The position numbers and the translations under genes were made by a program. Below the pieces are notes generated by a model. It made no database searches, was not told the DNA's origin, and saw only the letters and a program-made list of their open reading frames with translations. A stretch of 64,000 nt of DNA from Sacculina carcini. Its lineage: Eukaryota > Arthropoda > Thecostraca > Sacculinidae. Below, in pieces: positions 37,964-63,842 of the stretch. Numbering within the stretch: the first letter of the stretch is position 1; each line of letters starts with the position of its first letter. Location of the stretch: contig OU696586.1 of NCBI GenBank assembly GCA_916048095.2, positions 5,675,749-5,739,748 of the forward strand. The letters run 5' to 3'.

Positions 37964-40785
37964 TTGTTGCATTTTCTCGAGGTCGAGACAGGGTCGGGGA
38001 GGCAGCGAGCTGGTGGCAGGGGCGGTGGCAGGGTCGGTGGCGGTGGCGCGGTGCCGCTTGCTGCGACCTCGCGCTCGCTGCTGCTGACACGCCGGCGTCG
38101 CAGCTAGGCCGGCACAGCGTGGCAGCACGGGCTTGTGCGCGTGAGCCGGTGGCCAGCTGCAGAAGCGCGGCAGCGGTGCAGAAGAGGAGCAGGCCGCGGC
38201 CACAGCACTGCTCGACTGCGGCGGCGACAACGACGACGACGAGGAGCACACATGCTGCCGTGCTCGAGAAGAACGCTGCTGCTGCTGGTGTTGTTGTTGT
38301 TGATGAGCAGACATCATGTCAGTGTCGGAACAGGAGCTGCAGCTGGACTCACTGCTTCCTCGCTTCACCTGATGTATCACACCGTGCAACACACATGTAG
38401 CCGCGCGTGTCTCTGTCTGTGTGTGTGTGTGTGTAACAGGTTGACTGTTTCTCATATTCTATCTATTGAGATCTCGAGATTGTTCTGCCAGCAGCTCATT
38501 GACTCTTTCCCCTCTCTCTAGACGATGTCCGGCGCACGCATGAGTGTGTGTGTTTGTGTGTGACAGTGTATAACAATTCCTGCACTCTCTCCATGCTATG
38601 TTTTTACGAAAATTACAATACTGAAATTAACAATTATAAATTAAAAAATGAACAAATTACACACAGACACATACAAGACAAACTGACACACACACACACA
38701 CACTGACACATAAACACAGTGAACACACACATGACACACTGACACACAGTGAACACACACACATACACTGACACACACACATGACACACAGTGAAAAAAA
38801 ACACACACACACTGACACACACACACACACACATGACACACAGTGAACACACACACTGACACACACACACATGACACACTGACACACAGTGAACACACAC
38901 ACATACACTGACACACACACATGACACACAGTGAAAAAAAAACACACACACACTGACACACACACACACACACACACATGACACACAGTGAACACACACA
39001 CTGACACACACACATGACACATGACACACAGTGAACACACACACTGACACACAGTTAACACACACACACACACTGACACTGACACACACACATGACACAT
39101 ACACACACACACAGTGAACACACACACACATACGCACACACATGACACACAGTTAACACACACACACACACACTGACACACACACATGACACATGACACA
39201 CACACATGACACATGACACACAGTGAACACACACACAGACACACACACACATGACACATGACACACAGTGAACACACACACTGACACACACACATGACAC
39301 ACAGTGAACACACACACACATACGCACACACATGACACACAGTTAACACACACACACACACACAGACACTGACACACACACATGACACACAGTGAACACA
39401 CACACACACACATGACACACAGTGAACACACACACACATACGCACACACATGACACACAGTTAACACACACACACACACACAGACACTGACACACACACA
39501 TGACACACAGTGAACACACACATGACACATGACACACAGTGAACACACACACTGACACACACACACACATGACACATGACACACAGTGAACACACACACA
39601 GACACACACATGACACATGACACACAGTGAACACACACACACACACACAGTGAACACACACACAGACACACACATGACACACAGTAAACACACCTGGGAC
39701 CATTTTCTTTTTTCGCGGTCGTTACAGTTGAACGTCTCCAGCTCTTCCTCGGAGCTGTGCACGGCTGCATCCAGCACCTGATGATGTTCGGCACGATCAC
39801 TCATCATGTCGGCCGGGGACACTGATGATGATGATGATGATGAAGAAGAAATGATGGACGTTGGAGAACTGGCGTGCCGATCTCTGCGTCATATTTGCCA
39901 CACACACGCACACACACACACACACACAATAACAATATTTCATCATATACACACAGTATGGGATAATGAAGAACAATTACACCAGCTTAACTGTTATGTA
40001 TAAGTGCGTCATAAATATCACAATATATCTGCATTATTTCGTGTCAAGCAAGCTAGCACAAATGAAACGTGAAAATGCCTCTTATAGAAGAAGTGACCGT
40101 AATCAGACACATTTGAACGGCTCATACGCGTTGTTTGTATCTCGGAGGCTTTATGAGCTTTATGGGCTGAGTAGCAAGTGAGTGAAGTAGCGATTGAGTG
40201 AAGTAGTGAGTGAGTGAAGGAGTGAGTGAGTGAAGTAGCAAGTGAGTGAAGTAGTGAGTGAGTGAAGTAGCAAGTGAGTGAAGTAGTGAGTGAGTGAAGT
40301 AGCGAGTGAGTGAAGTAGCGAGTGAGTGAAGTAGCAAGTGAGTGAAGTAGTGAGTGAGTGAAGTAGCGAGTGAGTGAAGTAGTGAGTGAGTGAAGTAACG
40401 AGTGAGTGAAGTAACGAGTGAATGAAGTAGCGAGTGAGTGAAGTAGCGAGTGAGTGAAGTAGTGAGTGAGTGAAGTAGCGAGTGAGTGAAGTAGTGAGTG
40501 AGTGAAGTAGCGAGTGAGGGAAGTAACGAGTGAGTGAAGTAACGAGTGAGTGAAGTAGTGAGTGAGTGAAGTAGCGAGTGAGTGAAGTAGTGAGTGAGTG
40601 AAGTAACGAGTGAGTGAAGTAACGAGTGAGTGAAGTAGTGAGTGAGTGAAGTAGCGAGTGAGGGAAGTAGCGAGTGAGTGAAGTAGCGAGTGAGTGAAGT
40701 AGCAAGTGAGTGAAGTAACGAGTGAGTGAAACACTCACCGCTCTGATTCACACTCCATTGTGCAACAAAACGGCCAAGTAATTGT
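37964..40785 (-). CDS. Unrecognised Ser/Gln-rich protein, first exons
   Basis: Three exons join in frame. Exon 40739-40785 has an acceptor GTTATAG, then untranslated bases, then ATG at 40758 (MECESER, split codon). Exon 39694-39868 reads a Ser run, then SPADMMSDRAEHHQVL, SSEEELETFNCNDREKRKWS, with donor CCCAG|GTGTGT. Exon 37964-38368 reads KRGSSESSCSSCSDTD, Gln- and Ser-rich low complexity, a basic RKRH-like stretch and LDLEKMQQ, with donor CAA|GTAGGC. Coding so far is 20+175+405 nt. Acidic plus basic blocks and low complexity suggest a nuclear or signalling regulator, but I do not recognise a family. The continuation may use 16170-16502 (phase-compatible) or lie unseen. A non-coding 5' exon must exist above 40.8 kb. 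Confidence 0.5.
38650..39692. repeat. CA-based minisatellite
   Basis: About 1 kb of irregular units made from CACACAGTGAACACACACA, CTGACACACACA and CATGACACA. It fills the intron between exons 39694-39868 and 37964-38368 right up to the donor of the former. Long VCVCVHCVSC-type ORFs on the minus strand are artefacts of this repeat. Confidence 0.95.
40176..40733. repeat. 16-bp minisatellite (AGTGAGTGAAGTAGCG)
   Basis: About 35 units with variants GTAGTG, GTAGCA, GTAACG. It starts at the donor of exon 40739-40785: the donor GTGAGTG merges into the array, whose units read CACTCACT in sense. It produces spurious 190-238-codon minus-strand ORFs (YFTHSLLHSLATSLT period). Confidence 0.95.
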
Positions 40786-41706
40786 CTATAACAGGACGAC
40801 AGCCAGCTCAGCTGCTAAAACACACGAGCACATACAAATCATACACACAAATGTTGTCAGCAATGAAAATGAACACAGAGAGAAGGAAATAAAACAATGA
40901 TAATGTTTTCCCCAAACATAGTACAATATGGAGCACGTGCAACAAAGCGGAGTTCTCAGATGACAGAGTAAATCTTGCACGACACATCAGACATTACAAC
41001 AGAGCGATTTCAGTGGACCACTTGATCTCATTCTCTACTATAATTGCCATATGACAACACAGTGGCTGAACTCTTCCACTGACGCTGACTGATCTGATAT
41101 AAGCGCTACAGCCAGATATGTTCTCCATGCTACATAACATATGCAAGCAAAACGGCGCCCGCCTATTCAACTGTCTGCCATGTGACCTAGGGCAGATCAC
41201 TGAAGTGACTGAAGTCGGTTTCCAGCGCCCTCTGGACGGGTGGTTGTGAAACATGCCAGATGAGCCGACAACACCGGTTAAATCAGTTCTCATCACAATC
41301 ACAATGCATTACCGGAGATCGCGAGAAAATCGAGTACAGTTGTTTACTATGAAGTCATCGGACCACTGCACTTCAGCTGTGCCATTAAATAACAACGCTT
41401 ATGCAATTGTCCAAAGCTCGACGTGCTGAGATTAGTTATCGCTTATTAGTTGCTGACAATGCGAAAAATATGTGTTTTAATCTCATTCAAAATGACAAGC
41501 AGGGAAAAATTGCAGGAGATTCCGGAGATAAAAGGTTGAAAAAACGGTCAACGGTACCAGTGGAACACCCAGTGGTGAAGTGAACATTCAAAATATAGAC
41601 ATTCAACAGTATGACAGTCATGTGCGTGTATATCAACACCATCTGCACAAGTACACTATTGTTTGTGTAGGCTCCAATAGAAACCCTTGCGACAAACGAA
41701 TTAATA

Positions 41707-42960
41707 CAGTCGAACCCGCTTAATATCATACCTGATAATGTCAGAGTTCGGTTAATGTCATAATTTTTGTGGTCCCGTATGACATTTGTCTATACAAATG
41801 TCATCTGTTATTGTCATACCCTTGTGGTCAGCCAGTCCATGATTTTGTGTTTGCCCATTCAGTCAAAAGCATATTCATTATTTGCTCGTAGTGATTGTGG
41901 CAGCGGTGATGGGAAAACGTACTGATTTCATGCTGCAGGATAAGTTGCAAGCCTTGGACCAGCTCAAGACTGGCAAGATACAAACGATCATTGCAAAGGA
42001 CCTCGGTTTGCAGAACAATCTAATCAGAGAAAAAGAAATTCGAGACATTGTGGTGACCAGCAGCAATCTGAGTTGGAAATGCAAGACATCGCACAATCTT
42101 GCAGAGGTGGCTGGGCTTCTTATGATGGAAAAGGTCAATAAGTTGGCGGTTGAGATGGATGTGGCATTTGAACCGTCAATTGGCTGGCTCGGCCGGCTGA
42201 AGCAGCGAGAAAACATCAGATTCGTGAGGGCACAAGAGGAGAAAACGGCGGCTGATGTGATGGGCAAGAGAAGCGTGCTGCCCAAGGAGCTGGGCAGCTA
42301 TGCGCCCAGGGACGTTTTCAAAGCAGACGAGACGGCACTGTTCTATAGAGCGACACCATCAGGCCCTCTTGCAGTAAGCGGCAGCAAGCCGACGCAGAGA
42401 AAGGTGACGGTTGACGGTGCTTATGGTAGCAAACAGCAATGGAAGCGAAAATCAGGCTTATGCCGTTGACAAGCACCAAAATCCCAGGTGCTCTAAAATA
42501 CTGGGCATAATTCCCTGTCGAAATTTTCCAGTGCCAACGCTTGGAAAACGCGAAAATATGGACACATATTTTGATGGACTTTGACCAAGGTTTGAAGAGT
42601 TGTTAGCATTGGGCGCAAAAGTTGGGTACTTCAGCAAGCTGAGTGATGCTGAGACCATGAGCGCAATGGGGGCAAATGATACGGTGATGACGGGACGGCT
42701 GATGGTGCCAGTGGGACTGACGTGCCACCCCTCACCGAGAACAATTTTGGGAACTCTGGGCACTGGTCGTTCAGCAGCATTGAGGGAAAAATAGAGAAAA
42801 TCTTGCTAAGCAAACACAAACAAACTGTTAACAATTTATTCATGAAGCAATCACTTGTGTGCTGTGCCTTATTTTTACATTTATGATGTTTGTAAAAATA
42901 AACCGACTTATAAACACTTTTTGCAGGTCCCGAGGGTATGGTATTAAGCGGTTTCGACTG
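41707..42960 (+). pseudogene. Tigger/pogo-family DNA transposon, internally deleted
   Basis: TIRs: the left begins CAGTCGAACCCGCTTAATA; the reverse complement of the right begins CAGTCGAAACCGCTTAATA. A TA target duplication is present on both sides. The open part 41882-42469 (195 codons) reads a CENP-B-type DNA-binding region (KLQALDQLKTGKIQTIIAKD, then WLGRLKQRENIRFVRAQEEK) and the start of the DDE domain with DVFKADETALFYRATP. After a frame change KHQNPRCSKILG follows, but the second and third catalytic acidic blocks are missing. This is therefore a non-autonomous or dead copy. A palindrome ATGACATTTG-N6-CAAATGTCAT lies in the left arm. Confidence 0.85.
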
Positions 42961-44342
42961 TAAATTGCTGATCAAATGGAAAATACTTGCCCCCAAAACA
43001 ACAGCTCAAACACAAACCCCGAGCAAACAGCACCGGACTAAGATCGTCATTGTTTGCAAATGCTGGCCATGTTGTATTACCAATACATTTCCACGGGTAG
43101 AAAATTACCTTTGACACGACACGACAGTCAGCAACAACGACGTACAAAAACAACGAGCAGACTCAGCAAAACAAAACCAGGTCGGGTTGTCAGGTGACTT
43201 TTGAATTTCGCTAAATTCAAATTCCTGGGTTCATTGACCAAAGCCAAGACTCAATGACTCCAACTGAGTAACAAGATGATGTTTCTAATATTATCAAATA
43301 TTTCATTACTCCGGTCAAACACTTGTAAACGTAATATATTTTTCTAATTAAGCTAATAACATGACATTCCGTTCACACCAGGTTTAAACCTGGTTGAATT
43401 GATAATGTGGCAAAACACAATACACCCGAATAACACAAGTTATTCCGACAGACTGTTTATTGAGACATACTATACTGACACATCCATAACATTGACATTG
43501 AGCAATAACATTTGCAATAACGATAACATTGAGCCAATGCCACCCAGATACCAGCATCTAGATGGCGTTGATTGATCTTTCAGATGCAAATGATTCGGTG
43601 TTATACACTGTGTCACACATACAACGCTGAGGACACTGTGCGTGAATGTTTCTCACGGATTTCACGAGGTGGTGCGTGACGCTGTTGTACAATCAGCTAA
43701 AACATCCATCAGATGTATATTGCATGCGAATTATTGTCATGAATGCTATCAACACTACGAATTTAGCGAATTGATACAAACCATCACACAACAGCCAATG
43801 TGAAGATAAACGCAAAAATCCGCTGACCACGAGCACACAAGTACTCACATAGCGAAACAAGCACTTCGTATTCCAGAAGAAAAATAGAAAATAAATTGTA
43901 CACATGTCCTGCATGAGCCAACGTCTGGTATAATACGCGACCACTCGACTAACTGTTCTAATAACCACAACATACATCGTCCTGAAAGTCGACACGCAAT
44001 GATAAAGCACGTGCTGGAAGAAGTTCAGCACCGCTGACATCACATCACACCGATGACTCAACAATATCGCATAAAAACGCCCGAGATATCATGATAAAAC
44101 TCGGCCCGAAAAAACTCATTTTGTAAAAAAGCACGTTATGAAGATGTTGAACGCACAAGGAGAATAATGTGAATCGCAGGAGAACTGGAATTTTATCCAT
44201 GACAAAGGCGCACTTACAAACTGATGAATACAAAAAACCAATGTAGATATCAAGCACAACAGGCCATGACCTTCTGAGATGTACAAATGTGATATCATAC
44301 ACTGACAGATAGAAGATCAGATCAACACCCTGCCATGACGTA
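42961..44342. other. No feature recognised
   Basis: AT-rich unique sequence between the Tigger element and the PEX6 stop codon. Minus ORFs at 43.7-44.4 kb show no family resemblance. It presumably includes the PEX6 3' untranslated region and intergenic DNA. Confidence 0.5.
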
Positions 44343-58819
<14,477 letters not shown>

Positions 58820-59190
58820 GTTGTGTAAGCCACAAAATGTGTTTTATTAACGCTTATTCTCGTAAGTTCTGTGTATATGCAACTATTCCGTGGGTGTATT
58901 TATCCGTTTCACAGTTTTGTGATCAGCATATCAAAGGTTGAGTTTCATTTATTCTTTTTTCAATGTGCCATATTTCATATTGTAGTCTCACTTTTCTCGT
59001 TTTTTTTGGTTTTCGAGTAGCATTTTGATATATCATAGGGTGTTTTCATTTTTTCGTTGCCATTCATTCATTGCATCCATTTTTTACCATTCACAGTAAA
59101 CAATGTTATTTGCCATTCAAGGTACATAATGTTTGTGCTCAAACATTATATGTTTTCGGTTGAGTTGTCAAGTGTTGAAAACAAATTCAT
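58820..59190. other. Putative PEX6 5' region
   Basis: AT/T-rich unique sequence upstream of the tentative PEX6 start codon. It presumably carries the 5' UTR and promoter. No specific motif can be supported. Confidence 0.35.
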
Positions 59191-59480
59191 TCTGTGGATC
59201 TGGAATTGCTTACCTTAGTGATTGCTTACCTTAGTGATAGTAAAGAGGCAAAAGAGTCATAGCTCATATATGGTGCCTCTTCTCTGTGTTTTTCTTATAG
59301 TCTCAAACTGGTCATAACTGTTTTTAAATCCATTAACACTGGTACTGCTGACTTCTTCCTCTGTGAGACTATTCCACTTGTTCACAACTCTCGATGTAAA
59401 AATCTTATTTCTTTTGCTTGCTCTATGCCTTGGCTTAACAAGCTTCAGACTATGTCCTCTTGTTTCCCAGAACTGATCTC
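59190..59480 (-). mobile_element. LINE 3' fragment (CR1/Jockey-like)
   Basis: The minus strand reads TRGHSLKLVKPRHRASKRNK, IFTSRVVNKWNSLTEEEVSS and VNGFKNSYDQF, the C-terminal RT tail. It ends in a 3' UTR with a tandem 16-bp duplication (CTAAGGTAAGCAATCA twice, 59205-59240), resembling a LINE tail repeat. It lies between PEX6 and IYD. Confidence 0.75.
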
Positions 59481-59797
59481 TCGGAAATAGGAAATAAGGT
59501 GGTGATATTATAATTAGGGAAGTACTTTAATATTGTAATATCCTTACATTTTTCTGGCGTTGCAATGTGCTTGTTCTTAGTTTTTATCATTGCAATATTT
59601 CTACTTTAATTGTGAGTGAATGTCTATGTGTGTGATATGTGTGTGTGTATGCTCCATCTGTGTGGAATCGAAAACTTAAAAATATTAAAGAATATTCAAG
59701 TTTTTACAAATAATTTACAATTCAGATGCAAACGCACACACGAATGATTATATTGGTTTTTGAGTGCTTCAACACGGGTTGTTGTGCGGCCGATGAG

Positions 59798-61162
59798 CTA
59801 AATTTTCACCAGCACTTGCTCGAGCGACTTGCGCGTGATCCGGGGCACGCGACACTGTCTATGTGGCCGTCCCACGGGCATCAGCAGCAACAGTTTCTCG
59901 TTGGCCGGCCGTCGCAGCAGACGGCGCAGTTGTGCGCCACAATTGAGCGGCGTGCTGGTCAGGGTTGCCAGACCGGCCGTGTGCAGGGCTGCCAGGAGCA
60001 TGCCACATGCAATGCTCGTGCTGATCTCGTTATAGTAGGTGGTGAAGCGATGCTGGCGCTTGACAGAGGGCTCGTTGTTGTGTTGAGCATGTGGTCCCGT
60101 GTTGTCCCCATCACTCATTTCCTCTTCTCCTCCGCTCTGCTCTCTGTCGTCAATGCCGGCCACGTTGACTCCATGCCGGTCGTCTTCTGTTTTGTCGCCG
60201 TTGCCATGGCGACCAGCCGCTGATTGGTCGTCGTAGGCGCTGTCATGACGACCAGCTTCTGCTTGCTGCGGCGGACCATGTCCATTGTGTTTGATCACAC
60301 CGTATGTGTGACGGAACACAAGAATTAAGACGGGAGCGTCGGTGAGGTACGGCTTGTGCCAGTCGGTGCCCAGAGGTCGCAGGTCATTGACCCAGCGTGC
60401 TCCCATGCGCCTCTTGTAGTTGACCTCCTCTTCCCGCTCGACAATCTGATGACATTCACAGTGGCGACGGCGCTGAGTTAACAAACAGCAACAGTCGTCT
60501 GCCCTTACATTCACCGTGTTCTTCAGCCATAACTCGCACGTTAAATCCCTATATTTTGAAACTATTTTTCTCAACATTGTTTTCAAAACATGAACTAAAA
60601 CACACACATTGTCTACTTGAAGCAATACGAAATACATTTTTGTTCATATTTTCAGCAAATATAGCGCTTTTATGTGGGCCATATTAGAAGAATGCGTTAG
60701 AATACGGTGTGACATCACCTGTCTGATGTGTTGTTTGGTGGCGGCATTTGTGACAACGACAAACGTCCACGGCTGCGTGTTGGCTCCGCTGGGAGCCGTG
60801 GCTGCTGTGGCTATGGCTCGTTCTATCACTGCCATCGACACCGGCTCGACGCTAAAATGACGCACTGTGCGGCGTGTGCTCATTGTGCGCCAGAATTGGT
60901 CACAAGTGCGCCACATTTGCCGCTCGTTCATCGCCGGCATGGTGTAGGGCTGGTGGTTGAGTTGCGATGGGGTGTCGTTGTCGTGTGTGTCGAGTGAGGC
61001 CCTCGTTGTGTTGGTGTTGCTGAAGTACGCAACTGAAGCCAGTAATATGATGAGCACAATGAGCGGGCCTGCGTAGCTGGCGCACAGCGGGGCATATTGT
61101 CGCATCACATTTGCCAGCTGCTCACCGAAATTGCCGAAAATAGCCAACATTGTGTTTGGCAT
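59798..61162 (-). CDS. IYD: Iodotyrosine deiodinase, two exons
   Basis: Membrane-anchored, FMN-dependent nitroreductase-fold enzyme that removes halogen from halotyrosines using NADPH-derived electrons. Exon 1, 60719-61162 (148 codons), has a transmembrane anchor around residues 31-48 (AGPLIVLIILLASVAYF), then TRRTVRHFSVEPV (FMN phosphate binding) and APSGANTQPWTFVVV. The donor is CAGACAG|GTGATG. Exon 2, 59798-60445, has IVEREEEVNYKRRMGARWV and WHKPYL, supplying the Glu, Tyr and Lys that contact the substrate zwitterion in known IYDs; then APVLILVF, YYNEISTSIACGMLLAALHT, TLTSTPLNCGAQLR and RPANEKLLLLMPVGRP. Total 363 residues against 289 in human. The excess is a roughly 75-residue hydrophilic insertion (residues about 196-280) before YYNEIS. 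Divergent from Rab21. Confidence 0.95.
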
Positions 61163-61875
61163 TTTCTAGTTTGACTGATGTTTTTGCGTGTCTGCGTGAT
61201 ACGGCCAGTAATGGCTGTGATTCGTGTGGTCTGCGGATGCACACACGCATACACGTGCCAACCGCAGCAGCACTTGAACTACACTGCTGGTCTGTGCGTG
61301 CGAGTCGTTCTGGAGAACATCTGAGTTTCATGTTTGTAGATGACGTGATGTATATGGTGCGTTGTTGATATTACACTGTCATACAACTCCAAGTTGAAGA
61401 CCACTGGCCAGTTCTACTGGTTGTGTTTGTGCGTGCGCAAGAGAGAGTCAGTGTGCCCGTTGGTGCGTGTGTGTTTGTATGTATGTGTGTGTGTGTTACG
61501 TGCGTACTGTTCTTGTGTTACTTTATCGTCACTCATTCACTTGCTTGTGTCGTTTCATCGCAGTACATCGTGCCAATTCAACTGCATGTTTATTGTCGCT
61601 ACATGTTTATTATTGTGTGTGCGTGTGCGTTTGTTTACGTTTATATGTTCACCCAATTTTATCCGAATGGCACGCGTACACAACCGTGTTTACAATTTCT
61701 CTTGTGTCTTGTGCCTTGTCTCTTGTGCCAAGACATGCTGTTCGGCTGTATTTGTTTACACTTTGCTTCGTGTGAAATTCTCGCCACATTTTTCTTGGAG
61801 TTTATTTATGCTCCTAGTTTGTTAGTTTGTACTGTGAATCTTATTGATGTCATGTGTTGTGTTATATTAATAATA

Positions 61876-61958
<83 letters not shown>

Positions 61959-62311
61959 TTTGTTTCAGTTCGTGCGTTGTGCACACCATCTCGTGCTGTG
62001 TTTGTCATTCACTTTCATCATTCATTGTTGAGTACAATTGTCTGTTTTGCCAGTCTAGTCTGTTCTTTCACACAGCTGCGTCTTTTTCGTTCTCCAATTG
62101 GACATCTGTTTTCTCGGTAATTCCGCCAGTTTTCCCACACTCACCTTCCTGCTGTTCCCATATGATTCCGGCAGCTTGTGGATGAGCTCGTGCATTGCTC
62201 ACTGGCTCACACACAGCTTCTCATTACTGCACTCAACCTATTTCCCCCGCACACGCCGACACACAGACATACTGACTGATGCACACTCGCAGCATCACTC
62301 ACTAGTCAGCA
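61163..62311. promoter_or_regulatory. Divergent intergenic region between IYD and Rab21
   Basis: 1.15 kb separating two head-to-head genes, so it must hold both promoters. It contains a (GT)n tract at 61877-61955 and T/GT-rich sequence. TGACGTCA at the Rab21 start codon (62313-62320, inside ATGACGTCATC) and several GACGTCA or GATGTCA near-matches resemble CRE sites. No TATA box can be assigned with confidence. Confidence 0.4.
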
Positions 62312-62980
62312 ATGACGTCATCGGCCGGCGCGGCGGTGGCGCCATCTAGTGCGCTCACTCGGCACTTGAAGGTGGTGTTGCTGGGCGAGGGAGCCGTCGG
62401 CAAGACCTCGTTGATGGTGCGCTACGTGCACGCGCGCTTCGACGACGCGCCCCACTGCAGCACGGTGCAGGCGGCGTTCGCGACGCGGCGCGTCAGCGTG
62501 GCCGGCGTGCGCGTGCAGCTGGCGGTGTGGGACACGGCGGGACAGGAGCGCTTCCACGCGCTCGGCCCCATCTACTACCGCGACGCGCACGGCGCCCTGC
62601 TCGTCTACGATGTCAGCGACGCCGGCTCGTTCGCGCACGTGCAGCGCTGGGTGCGACAGTTGCGCGAGCAGTTGGGCGCGCGCGTGCAGCTGGTCATAGT
62701 GGGCAACAAGGCCGACCTGCTGGCCGCGGCCGTGCCCGAGGCGACGGCGCGAGCTTATGCGCAGTCGGTGGGCGCAGCGCACGCGCTAGTCTCGGCCAAG
62801 ACGGGTGCCGGTGTGGACGCGGCGTTCGGCGCGCTCTGCAGGCAAATGCTGGCGGCCGATGAAAATGGCGCCCCCTCGACGGCCGGCACAGGTGAAGTGA
62901 GCGGTGCGCGTGCTAACCGTGTGGTGGTGGCGACGGAGCAGCACGCCGACGCTGAAAACTCGCCGCGACGCTGTTGTTGA
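62312..62980 (+). CDS. RAB21: Rab21 small GTPase, intronless
   Basis: Early-endosomal Rab controlling integrin and cargo traffic. 222 residues, single exon. P-loop GEGAVGKTS (25-33), switch I Thr51 in STVQAAF, WDTAGQERFHALGPIYYRD (73-91, the Rab21 switch II signature), NKAD (132-135), SAKT (161-164), and a hypervariable tail ending in CC for geranylgeranylation. The start is the first ATG in frame. The tail is shorter and less polar than in human. The ORF is strikingly GC-rich compared with both flanks. With no introns and no poly(A) trace visible, an old retrogene is possible but unproven. Confidence 0.95.
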   Translation: MTSSAGAAVAPSSALTRHLKVVLLGEGAVGKTSLMVRYVHARFDDAPHCSTVQAAFATRRVSVAGVRVQLAVWDTAGQERFHALGPIYYRDAHGALLVYDVSDAGSFAHVQRWVRQLREQLGARVQLVIVGNKADLLAAAVPEATARAYAQSVGAAHALVSAKTGAGVDAAFGALCRQMLAADENGAPSTAGTGEVSGARANRVVVATEQHADAENSPRRCC

Positions 62981-63334
62981 AACAGCTGGCGCCACCTGTG
63001 TTGCAGTCATTGTGGATAAGCTGTTGTTTTGTCACGCACACACAACTGTATCGACCGTCGTGGTCATTTTGCAAGTATGTTACCCTCAAACCATCACCAC
63101 TTGCTGCGTCTTGCAATTGCTAGAAATAACATTATTGCAATTAAATTTTGCTTGGGGGTATTTCACGTGGGCACGCGACTAATTTTCATCGCACTGTCAT
63201 TTGTCCAGCAAAAAGTCATTGTGTTTATTTTCACTAACAAGTTATAGCTTTAGTGATTGTCGATGTGTGTATGACGTCTGTTTTCAATTGTCAATATGTC
63301 ATGTTTATGTGAATACATTCCATGTGGTGTCGTA

Positions 63335-63440
63335 TATGCTGCGGACTGCGTTGTAGCTTGATTAGCTCGCTTGTTACCCAGTCCCGGGTTCAATTCTCGC
63401 ACTGGGCAGTGCTTTTTCAACGAGTTAATGTACTCGGCAA
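63335..63440 (+). mobile_element. Candidate tRNA-related SINE fragment
   Basis: TAGCTTGATTAGCTCGCTTG resembles a tRNA A-box region. About 30 nt later CCGGGTTCAATTCTCGC resembles a B box (GGTTCAATTC). The head matches a tRNA arrangement, but no cloverleaf closes, so a SINE head is more likely than a functional tRNA gene. Confidence 0.4.
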
Positions 63441-63759
63441 AGGTCGTGTCTTGATACATACCACATGTGATAAGTGTAGTTTTATTATACTTCTTATTAC
63501 AATGTTAACGGTACAAGACCACACTATTACCAATCATTGGCGTGACAGGAACTTTATTTCTAAATGTATTTCGACTGGAAAACCTTTTTGAGGCGAGGTT
63601 CAAATAATCTTCTAGCGATTATTTCATATTGATTCGCCTTGGATCGAGTAATAACCCCAAATACATATCATTTCCCAATTAAACATGACAAGCCGCACAC
63701 TATCAATACAATGAAAGGTAACGGCGTTGTAACATAAGTTGATCGTAGCGCTTGCTCAC

Positions 63760-63842
63760 AGATCCACCATATAGATAATACACGTCTGGTCTTTCAGCAT
63801 ACATTGAGAGCCCATCTGTATAGCGAGCAATTCCACGTTTCT
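63760..63842 (-). CDS. Probable exon of an unidentified minus-strand gene
   Basis: Between a strong acceptor (CTGTCGTGCCGTCCCTGATAG) and donor TCT|GTGAGC lie 83 nt reading EKRGIARYTDGLSMYAERPD then VYYLYGGS. If unspliced, the frame continues SKRYDQLMLQRRYLSLY to a stop at 63703 and would be a terminal exon. The peptide looks like folded-domain sequence, not repeat translation, but I do not recognise the family. The rest of the gene would lie beyond base 64000. Confidence 0.4.

Noticed and set aside
38634-39822. Minus-strand ORFs of 133-264 codons rich in Cys, Val and His
   Set aside because: CA-minisatellite translations; only the short exon at 39694-39868 inside them has splice signals and non-repeat sequence.
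40018-40751. Minus-strand ORFs up to 238 codons (YFTHSLLHSLATSLT period)
   Set aside because: Products of a 16-bp tandem repeat, open in three frames.
63335-63440. Functional tRNA gene
   Set aside because: A and B box-like motifs are present, but acceptor and anticodon stems do not close; a SINE fragment fits better.
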